Assembly (NCBI RefSeq): GCF_026991475.1 | Contig: NZ_JALXBK010000063.1 | Span: 1-63,065 of the forward strand | DNA length: 63,065 nucleotides | Direction: 5' to 3' | DNA from: Sulfurimonas sp. | Lineage (GTDB): Bacteria > Campylobacterota > Campylobacteria > Campylobacterales > Sulfurimonadaceae | Shown here: piece after piece, positions 57,057-63,065 of the stretch | How positions within the stretch are numbered: position 1 is the stretch's first letter | How the letters are laid out: the number at the start of each line of letters is the position of its first letter | Position numbers and translations under genes: made by a program | Notes under the pieces: generated by a model | Told to the model about the DNA's origin: nothing | The model's input: only the letters and a program-made list of their open reading frames with translations | Databases searched by the model: none

Positions 57057-57773
57057 ATGATTATCATTCCTGCACGCTTAGCATCAACCCGTTTTCCACA
57101 AAAAGTACTCGCTGAAATTGATGGGCTTCCTATGGTTGTGCGCACTGCAAAAAGAGTTGCACATTTAGACAAAGTGGTCGTTGCGGCTGATGATGAAATT
57201 ATCATCAAAAAGTGTAAAGAGTATGGCATTGATGCCATGCTTACTTCCACTACACACAAAAGTGGAACAGATAGAATCTACGAGTGCGCTTCACTCCTTG
57301 ATTTACCTGATGATGAGCTTATCATCAATGTCCAAGCAGATGAGCCTTTTATAGAGCCTGATGTTGTTGAAGCACTTATGAGTAAACTAAAAGAACTCCA
57401 AACACAGCAAAGAGACTTCATCATGGGAAGTTGTTACAACTCCATAAATGCCCAAGCAGCAATAGACCCAAACCTTGTAAAAGTAGTACTTGATACAGCG
57501 GGTGATGCCATCTACTTCTCTCGAGCAAAGATTCCCCATAACCAAAGTGGAGAAGCAGTTTACTTCGGACACATCGGTATCTACGGATTTTCAAAAAAAA
57601 GCCTCAAAGAGTTCTGTAACCTCAGCGATGCACCCATAGAAGATATAGAAAAGCTAGAACAACTCCGCGCGATTTATCATCAAAAGAAAATAGCAATGGT
57701 AAAGGTAGCAAGTACAGGTTTTGGGATTGACACAAAAGAAGATTTAGCAAGAGCGATAGAGATATTTTTATAA
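57057..57773 (+). CDS. kdsB: 3-deoxy-manno-octulosonate cytidylyltransferase
   Basis: Activates KDO as CMP-KDO for lipopolysaccharide inner core. 238 residues. IIPARLASTRFPQKVLAEIDGLPMVVRTAKR, VVVAADDEII, NVQADEPFIEPDVVEAL, the FSRAKIP segment and FGIDTKEDLARA are the family signature parts. Single gene, convergent with the FIST receptor. Confidence 0.96.
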   Translation: MIIIPARLASTRFPQKVLAEIDGLPMVVRTAKRVAHLDKVVVAADDEIIIKKCKEYGIDAMLTSTTHKSGTDRIYECASLLDLPDDELIINVQADEPFIEPDVVEALMSKLKELQTQQRDFIMGSCYNSINAQAAIDPNLVKVVLDTAGDAIYFSRAKIPHNQSGEAVYFGHIGIYGFSKKSLKEFCNLSDAPIEDIEKLEQLRAIYHQKKIAMVKVASTGFGIDTKEDLARAIEIFL

Positions 57774-57782
57774 TATCTCTAT
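57756..57782. terminator. Terminator after kdsB, shared with the FIST receptor gene
   Basis: An 11-bp A/T-rich stem (57756-57766 with 57772-57782) around a TTTAT loop overlaps the kdsB stop, followed by TTGAGTTTTTATT. Confidence 0.6.
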
Positions 57783-57793
57783 TTGAGTTTTTA

Positions 57794-60691
57794 TTATAAT
57801 AAAGTTGCAAACTCCACCGCTTTTACAGCCTTGGAAAAATAATACCCCTGCATCAGACAACAACCATTTTCCAATAAATACTCTTTATTATCTTCTGTCT
57901 CCACACCCTCTGCTAAGACTTCCAGATTCAAAGCATTTCCAAGGGCAATGATAGCTCTAACTATCTCTTTGCTATCAAGATTTTCATCCATATCAAGTAC
58001 AAAAGATTTATCAATCTTAATTTGCGAAATCGGAAATTTTTTGAGGTATCGAAATGAAGACTCACCTGTCCCAAAATCATCAATAGATAAAGAGATACCT
58101 AAAGCTTTTAATCCTAAGAGTGCTTCACTATTTTTTTGTGGTCTTTGCATCACTTGTCTCTCAAGTATTTCAAGTTTCAGCCACTCTGCTTTAAAGTCAT
58201 AAATTTGCATAACTTTTTGTAAATACTCCAAATAGTGAGAATTTTCTAGCTGTTTTATAGCCAAATTAAGTGACAATATCCCCGGATTTTTTCCCTCTTT
58301 GTACCACTGACTAAACTGTGCCATAGCACTCTGCATCATCCAATTGTCTATCTCAATGATCAGATTACTCTGCTCAGCAATAGGAATAAATTCATCAGGA
58401 AATAGCATACCACTCTGAGCATCATTCCATCGAATAAGTGCTTCAGCTCCTACTATTTTCCCACTCCTGCCATCTATAACAGGCTGATAGTAGGTTTCAA
58501 AATAGTCATGTTTCAAGGCTTCTCGTATGCCATTTTCTATTTTTATTTTATAAGAGACTATCTGTGTCATCTCATTAGAGTAGAACCAGCCTCTGTTTCT
58601 TCCCTCTTGTTTTGCCTTATACATTGCGGTATCTGCATACTTCACCAAATCACTTAAAATTTCTGTATCGTCAGGAAAAATACTTATACCAATACTACAT
58701 GAAATATGAAATGTATGTTTTTCAAAGATATAGGGCTTTGCCACCTCCGTTAAAATATTCTGCGCTTTTTGGACAACCATATTTAAATCTTCAACATTTT
58801 CCATAATGATGGTAAATTCATCACCACCAATTCTCGCAACAGTATCTTCCTCTCTTATATGGCTCTTTAATCTTTGTGCAACTTCTATTAAAAGAATATC
58901 TCCTATATCATGACCAAGCGAGTCGTTTATCTCTTTAAACATATCTAAGTCTATAAAAAAGAGGGCAACTTGTACTTCATCTCTGGTAGCACGAGCAATG
59001 GCATGCTGCAGTCTGTCATAAAAAAGATTTCGATTTGCAAGTCCAGTAAGTACGTCATGATTTGCCTGATAATAGAGTCTCTCTTGCATCTCTTTTCTAT
59101 TTTGAATATTTCTCCAAGAAGCATATACATATTTTTTGTGCTCTATATCTATTGGTACAAGCTTTATCTCAAACCATGTCGGAGTACCATCGTATGTGAA
59201 ATGTACCCATTCAAACTGCTGGTCTTCTCCTCTTTTTGCCGCAGCAATATACTCTTTTGCAGCTTCCATAGATGATCTTCCATCTGGCTGGTACTCAGGT
59301 GAGACCTCATAAGGTGCAGCATTAAGAAGTTTTTCTTTTGAAGGATAGCCTAAACTTTTATATGCAGTTTCATTACAATCCACAAATTTATCCCCCTCAA
59401 TTACTAAAATCCCCTCTGCAGATTTTTCAAAGAGTGTTTCAAAAGCATCTTTTTGATTTTGCAAAATCTTTCTATTCTCTTTTATCTCTTCACTCACTAC
59501 ATTAATTAAATGAGCTAATGCATTGATAGAAATAGCCTGATGTGTAAATTCTTTAGAGATTTTATTAATCCGTTTTTTACTATTTACCTGTTCATCTTCA
59601 CTCAGCACAAGAAGTGTCATTGTTTGGTTCAAAAACTCTTTTTTCTTTGCTGTATAAAACTCCCCATGCGTAAAAAATCCACTCGTAGGTGCAATCTTTG
59701 CAAGTGGAAGCAACTCATTTATAATATCATCATTGAGGTAATGTCGCCGTGCTAAACAGGAGTATATAAAAATAGCCTCTACCGGTTTTTGTGCAACATT
59801 TTGTGCTATTTGTGTGGATTTTGCATGAATACTTTTAACATCACCATATCCAAATTCTACTGTATCTCCATCTTGAAAAGCTCCAGCAAAACTCAAGCTA
59901 CCATCAGAATGTACTTCACTCACAGCTCGTGAAATCAAAAAATCGCCTCTGTTTATTATAAGAGGAAACTCTGTTCCACTAGTAGGAAGGGCCTTGGCTA
60001 TATCTTCTCCAAGATAATGTTTATAAGTCTCATAAGCACTGCGTTTACCTATGGTATAAACACGATTATTTACTGCTTTTGTAATGGTAAGTGCAATACC
60101 TATTTGTGACCAGTTATAACTGTAGTCTGTATAAACATTTAATGTTTTTGAGTTTAAAGAAACTGCTACTGCACCCTTTGCAAAAATTTTATCTTTTGTA
60201 AAAACATATGTACGCTTATTCACTTCACCGTGAGCTGCTATACCACCTGAAATTACTATATTTTTATTTATACTGCTAATTCCTTCTAAATACTCTTCAC
60301 CCCAAGTGTTATAGCTCGTTGCAAAACTTATGAGTGCTTTCGTATCTTTTTGCACAAGCTCTTGTGCTAATGCCTTACCGCTGGAAAAACCTTGGTCATC
60401 ATGTATGAAATATGCCACTTCCAGAGAAGTTTTTTCAAAATGTGTAAAATTTATAACCGCTGCGTTTAAAGAGACCTCTGTATCTGCTATTTGCCCATCT
60501 GTTGTTGCACCTATAATCCTAGCATGCAAAAAAAAAGTATTGAGCTCTCTAAGAAGTTGCTCTATAAACGCAGCCTCATTTATATCTGTAAAAATTTGGA
60601 TAAGAAGCGAAGAAGAATCAATAATTTTATGTGAAGTTATAAACAGTTGTAAAGAATCTCGATTTTCATAGTAATGATTAATACTTTGCAT
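57794..60691 (-). CDS. FIST-PAS-GGDEF-EAL cyclic di-GMP signalling receptor
   Basis: 965 residues without a membrane segment. The FIST N and C domains (about 1-380; RIIGATTDGQIA, ISGGIAAHGEV and FIYSCLARRHYL) sense small ligands, perhaps amino acids. A PAS domain follows (about 410-540; FEKSAEGILVIEGDKFVDCNETAYKSLGYP). GGDEF (about 555-710) has IGGDEF and an RxxD inhibitory site (REED). The EAL domain (about 730-960) keeps GAEALIRW, LEILERQV, IDDFGTG and AEGVET. Both catalytic domains look intact, so it could make and break c-di-GMP. Start ATG 60691 is preferred over TTG 60706. Confidence 0.92.
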   Translation of the reverse strand: MQSINHYYENRDSLQLFITSHKIIDSSSLLIQIFTDINEAAFIEQLLRELNTFFLHARIIGATTDGQIADTEVSLNAAVINFTHFEKTSLEVAYFIHDDQGFSSGKALAQELVQKDTKALISFATSYNTWGEEYLEGISSINKNIVISGGIAAHGEVNKRTYVFTKDKIFAKGAVAVSLNSKTLNVYTDYSYNWSQIGIALTITKAVNNRVYTIGKRSAYETYKHYLGEDIAKALPTSGTEFPLIINRGDFLISRAVSEVHSDGSLSFAGAFQDGDTVEFGYGDVKSIHAKSTQIAQNVAQKPVEAIFIYSCLARRHYLNDDIINELLPLAKIAPTSGFFTHGEFYTAKKKEFLNQTMTLLVLSEDEQVNSKKRINKISKEFTHQAISINALAHLINVVSEEIKENRKILQNQKDAFETLFEKSAEGILVIEGDKFVDCNETAYKSLGYPSKEKLLNAAPYEVSPEYQPDGRSSMEAAKEYIAAAKRGEDQQFEWVHFTYDGTPTWFEIKLVPIDIEHKKYVYASWRNIQNRKEMQERLYYQANHDVLTGLANRNLFYDRLQHAIARATRDEVQVALFFIDLDMFKEINDSLGHDIGDILLIEVAQRLKSHIREEDTVARIGGDEFTIIMENVEDLNMVVQKAQNILTEVAKPYIFEKHTFHISCSIGISIFPDDTEILSDLVKYADTAMYKAKQEGRNRGWFYSNEMTQIVSYKIKIENGIREALKHDYFETYYQPVIDGRSGKIVGAEALIRWNDAQSGMLFPDEFIPIAEQSNLIIEIDNWMMQSAMAQFSQWYKEGKNPGILSLNLAIKQLENSHYLEYLQKVMQIYDFKAEWLKLEILERQVMQRPQKNSEALLGLKALGISLSIDDFGTGESSFRYLKKFPISQIKIDKSFVLDMDENLDSKEIVRAIIALGNALNLEVLAEGVETEDNKEYLLENGCCLMQGYYFSKAVKAVEFATLL

Positions 60692-60764
60692 ATAACAATG
60701 GTACAAGCAAAAAACTTAAGGAATACTTTTTAATAAATAATATATAAAATTTTAGGAGAAGGGA

Positions 60765-60789
60765 ACAAGTCCTCTAAATAAGGACTTGT
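60765..60789 (-). terminator. Terminator-like hairpin after rpsO
   Basis: A perfect 9-bp stem (ACAAGTCCT with AGGACTTGT) around a 7-base A/T loop, 21 bases past the rpsO stop, but followed on the rpsO strand only by TCCCTTCT. Confidence 0.55.
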
Positions 60790-60809
60790 AAGAAAGAAAA
60801 GTTTAGAAC

Positions 60810-61085
60810 TTAGATGTTGTCACGAATGCCTAAATCTGCGATTAGCTTTGCATAAGCTTCTTTGTTAGTTCTTTTGAAATATTTCATTAAACGACGGCGT
60901 TGTCCAACTAATTTAAGTAGTCCTAAACGAGACGCGTGATCTTTTTTGAAAACTTTAAGGTGTTCTGTTAATTCTGCAATTCTTGTAGTTAAAAGTGCAA
61001 TTTGTACTTCACTTGAACCAGTGTCATTCTCTTTGCGACCATATTTCGCAACTATTTCTTGTTTTTTAGCCGAATCTAAAGCCAT
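60810..61085 (-). CDS. rpsO: 30S ribosomal protein S15
   Basis: 91 residues starting [36 protein letters not shown] and continuing [25 protein letters not shown]. The reading frame stays open to 61415, but an ideal AGGAGG sits before the ATG at 61085, so the longer protein is an artefact. In H. pylori rpsO also lies beside flhA. Confidence 0.97.
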   Translation of the reverse strand: MALDSAKKQEIVAKYGRKENDTGSSEVQIALLTTRIAELTEHLKVFKKDHASRLGLLKLVGQRRRLMKYFKRTNKEAYAKLIADLGIRDNI

Positions 61086-61148
61086 AATAGCCTCCTGATG
61101 GGTATAATAATCTAACTCAAATGCCATTGCACTAAAAGTTGAAGCGCA

Positions 61149-61154
61149 ATTATA
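61149..61154 (-). promoter_or_regulatory. -10 box for rpsO
   Basis: On the - strand TATAAT in TTAGATATAATTGCG, about 64 bases upstream of rpsO. Confidence 0.55.
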
Positions 61155-61193
61155 TCTAAAACTTTCTTTAATTTCTTTTATGCTTAATTTAGT

Positions 61194-61199
61194 TATAAT
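61194..61199 (+). promoter_or_regulatory. -10 box for the Rrf2-flhA operon
   Basis: TATAAT in TTTAGTTATAATAAATG, 38 bases before the Rrf2 ATG. Confidence 0.6.
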
Positions 61200-61236
61200 A
61201 AATGCTAGACTTAAATAAAAACAAAGATTTAAACAT

Positions 61237-61641
61237 ATGCTAATAACACGGGCCAGTGAATACGCGATACTTTCACTCATACTTATATCATCTGCAACAG
61301 AGCCAATAGATAGTGACACACTCTCAAAAGAGCTCTCAATTTCAAAAAGCTTTTTAGCAAAAATTTTACAATCCTTAGCTAAACAAAATATATTAAAATC
61401 ATATAAAGGTGTCAATGGAGGCTTCTTGCTTAATCAAAAGCCTGTACAGATTGATATGCTTGGTGTGATGACTTGTGTTGAGGGCAAAGGTCCTGCCGTA
61501 TTTGAGTGTTCACCTTCACAAGAGGATTGTCCCTCCGAGCGAGCACACATCTGCTCTTTATGGCCATTTTTAAATAAGTTACAGGGAAAGATAGACCTTT
61601 TTTTAGCGGAAATAACTTTAGAAGATATACTCAAAGATTAA
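61237..61641 (+). CDS. Rrf2-family transcriptional regulator with three-Cys cluster motif
   Basis: 134 residues. The winged helix ([59 protein letters not shown]) is standard Rrf2. The Cys motif [22 protein letters not shown] fits an iron-sulfur binding loop, so it could sense iron-sulfur status, oxygen or NO, like IscR or NsrR. It lies 7 bases before flhA on the same strand, which links it physically to flagellar export. The targets are unknown. Confidence 0.9.
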   Translation: MLITRASEYAILSLILISSATEPIDSDTLSKELSISKSFLAKILQSLAKQNILKSYKGVNGGFLLNQKPVQIDMLGVMTCVEGKGPAVFECSPSQEDCPSERAHICSLWPFLNKLQGKIDLFLAEITLEDILKD

Positions 61642-61648
61642 GATAAAC

Positions 61649-63065
61649 ATGGCAAAAAAACTCACTACTAAACAAAAAATCGGTACTTCTATGAACTTTG
61701 TATTGGGCAACAGAGATTTAGGTGTTGTTATTTTTGTCATGACTATTTTAGCTATCATAATTGTTCCTCTACCTTCGGAAGTCTTAGATGTGCTACTTAC
61801 CATTTCAATAGCGCTTTCTGTCCTAATTTTACTTATCTCTTTATATGTTCCAAAACCTACTGACCTTACTACTTTTCCTACTCTTATTCTTATTTTAACA
61901 CTCTTTCGGCTTTCACTTAATATTGCTACGACAAGAATGATTTTAAGTCATGGAAATGAAGGACCAGAACATGTCAGTAGTGTTATTACCAGTTTTGGGG
62001 ACTTTGTGGTCGGTGGAAACTATGTTATTGGTATTATTGTTTTCTCTATTTTAGTACTTATAAACTTTATGGTTATCACAAAAGGTTCAACCAGAGTTGC
62101 AGAGGTTGCTGCTCGTTTCGTCCTTGATTCTATGCCTGGAAAACAGATGGCAGTTGATGCCGACCTAAACGCGGGACTAATAGATGATGCACAAGCAAAA
62201 CAACGCCGTGCCGAAATTTTACAAGATGCCAACTTCTATGGAGCAATGGATGGTTCTTCAAAGTTTGTAAAAGGTGATGCAGTTGCCGGAATTGTCATTA
62301 CACTTATCAATATCATTGGTGGATTTCTTATTGGTGTTTTCCAATACGACATGGACATATCAGCAAGTGCTTCAACATTTACACTTTTAACTATTGGTGA
62401 TGGACTTGTGAGTCAGGTTCCTGCTCTTATTATTTCAACAGCTACGGGTATTATGATCACCCGTTCTTCCAGTGATGGTGAGAACTTTGCGGAGGGTACC
62501 ATTAACCAGATGGTCGGGAATGCAAAAATAATGATGATTGTAGGCTTTATTATGCTGCTTTTTGCTCTTGTTCCAGGACTTCCAACAGCATCTATGGCAT
62601 TTGTTGGTGGACTTTTTGCACTTCTTGGTTGGTCGATTTACAAATATGAAAAAGGGGAATTGCATATACTTAACATAGAAGATATTGTCGGCAACAAAAC
62701 AAAAGAGCAACTCAAAGAAGAGAAAGAGAAAATAGCACCACAAAAAACGAATGAGGAGATAGCAAAAGAGGAAGAGAGCGCTCTTGAAGATATTTTAAAA
62801 GTAGAGATGCTTGAACTTACTCTTGGTTATCAGCTTATTAAACTTGCAGACAACTCTCAGGGTGGAGATTTACTAGAGCGTATCCGTTCCATGCGTAGAA
62901 AAATTGCCAGTGATTTTGGATTTTTAATGCCACAAGTCCGTATACGCGATAATCTCCACCTCAAACCAGATCAATACCAAATTTTACTCAAAGGAATCAG
63001 CATCGGAGAGGGAATAATCAATCCCGATAAATTTTTGGCAATGGATAGTGGAATGGCTACAGGAG
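61649..63065 (+). CDS. flhA: Flagellar type III export protein FlhA (N-terminal part, runs off the edge)
   Basis: FlhA is the core membrane component of the flagellar export gate. The visible 472 residues hold about eight membrane helices, starting [33 protein letters not shown]. The FHIPEP signature region, containing [10 protein letters not shown], and the cytoplasmic loop with [30 protein letters not shown] are intact. The C-terminal cytoplasmic domain begins near residue 350 and is cut by the window. Start ATG 61649 lies 7 bases after the Rrf2 stop. Confidence 0.96.
   Translation, partial: MAKKLTTKQKIGTSMNFVLGNRDLGVVIFVMTILAIIIVPLPSEVLDVLLTISIALSVLILLISLYVPKPTDLTTFPTLILILTLFRLSLNIATTRMILSHGNEGPEHVSSVITSFGDFVVGGNYVIGIIVFSILVLINFMVITKGSTRVAEVAARFVLDSMPGKQMAVDADLNAGLIDDAQAKQRRAEILQDANFYGAMDGSSKFVKGDAVAGIVITLINIIGGFLIGVFQYDMDISASASTFTLLTIGDGLVSQVPALIISTATGIMITRSSSDGENFAEGTINQMVGNAKIMMIVGFIMLLFALVPGLPTASMAFVGGLFALLGWSIYKYEKGELHILNIEDIVGNKTKEQLKEEKEKIAPQKTNEEIAKEEESALEDILKVEMLELTLGYQLIKLADNSQGGDLLERIRSMRRKIASDFGFLMPQVRIRDNLHLKPDQYQILLKGISIGEGIINPDKFLAMDSGMATG

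Noticed and set aside
60810-61415. A 201-residue reading frame containing S15
   Set aside because: The perfect AGGAGG before the ATG at 61085 and the family length show that rpsO starts there; the upstream part is read-through over the promoter region.

Overview
The window looks like a chromosomal segment of a free-living, flagellated Campylobacterota bacterium (formerly Epsilonproteobacteria), most likely Sulfurimonas or a close relative. The DNA is AT-rich and the genes are tightly packed. Promoters have strong TATAAT-type -10 boxes with no obvious -35, as in Helicobacter and Campylobacter. Several gene orders are those known from Helicobacter pylori: parA-parB-atpF'-F-H-A-G-D-C followed by tolQ/R/A/B-pal, fabD beside the MTA/aminodeoxyfutalosine nucleosidase gene, and rpsO beside flhA. 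A MutS with a C-terminal HNH nuclease (MutS7 type) also fits this group. The species cannot be fixed from the sequence alone.

Layout. 1-7.9 kb: end of an unidentified gene, acpS, thiS, a cytochrome c lipoprotein, then a + strand run dapC-hypothetical-murC-membrane protein-mutS2-HI0933-type flavoprotein. 7.9-8.9 kb: a gene-poor island with one YciI-like gene and a roughly 190 bp, highly structured inverted-repeat element. 8.9-11.7 kb: a four-gene envelope operon (LemA, DUF3137, YtfJ-like, EI24). 11.7-19 kb: a UvrD-type helicase, a diguanylate cyclase, valS and a SulP transporter. 19-24.7 kb: flgH with an overlapping transglutaminase-like gene, yqeY and mutS7. 24.8-30.3 kb: a complete type I secretion system (TolC, LapB-type ABC, HlyD) with a LuxR-type regulator. 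30.3-35.2 kb: a - strand operon of slyD, a Fis/NtrC-like protein, fabD, a nitrilase-family gene, mqnB/mtnN and a TtcA-like gene. 35.2-51.5 kb: a long - strand run of translation genes (rplU, rpmA, obg), metabolism and initiation genes (proB, fmt, birA), parA/parB, seven ATP-synthase subunits and the Tol-Pal system. 51.6-57 kb: ridA, a thioredoxin-like protein, dapE, trpC, a TPR lipoprotein, a YkgJ protein and a tRNA methyltransferase. 57-63 kb: kdsB, a large FIST-PAS-GGDEF-EAL receptor, rpsO, an Rrf2 regulator and the start of flhA.

Functional themes are cell-envelope building (murC, dapC, dapE, kdsB, fabD, Tol-Pal), energy conversion (F1 and the stator subunits of ATP synthase, beside the proton-motive-force-driven Tol motor), flagella (flgH, flhA), c-di-GMP signalling, DNA maintenance and protein secretion.

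The most striking signal is not a gene. The octamer AAACGCAG occurs 47 times by my manual count, 31 on the + strand and 16 on the - strand, and is preceded by T in about 34 of them. About 1.5 copies would be expected by chance at this base composition. It occurs in five of the six possible codon alignments, and it is absent from two long stretches: the type I secretion cluster and the slyD-to-atp block. It is a candidate DNA uptake, recombination (Chi-like) or chromosome-architecture sequence. Other points to pursue are the HNH-bearing MutS, the structured element beside yciI, a TtcA-like enzyme lacking one expected cluster cysteine, and an NtrC-like protein that has lost its sigma-54 contact loop.
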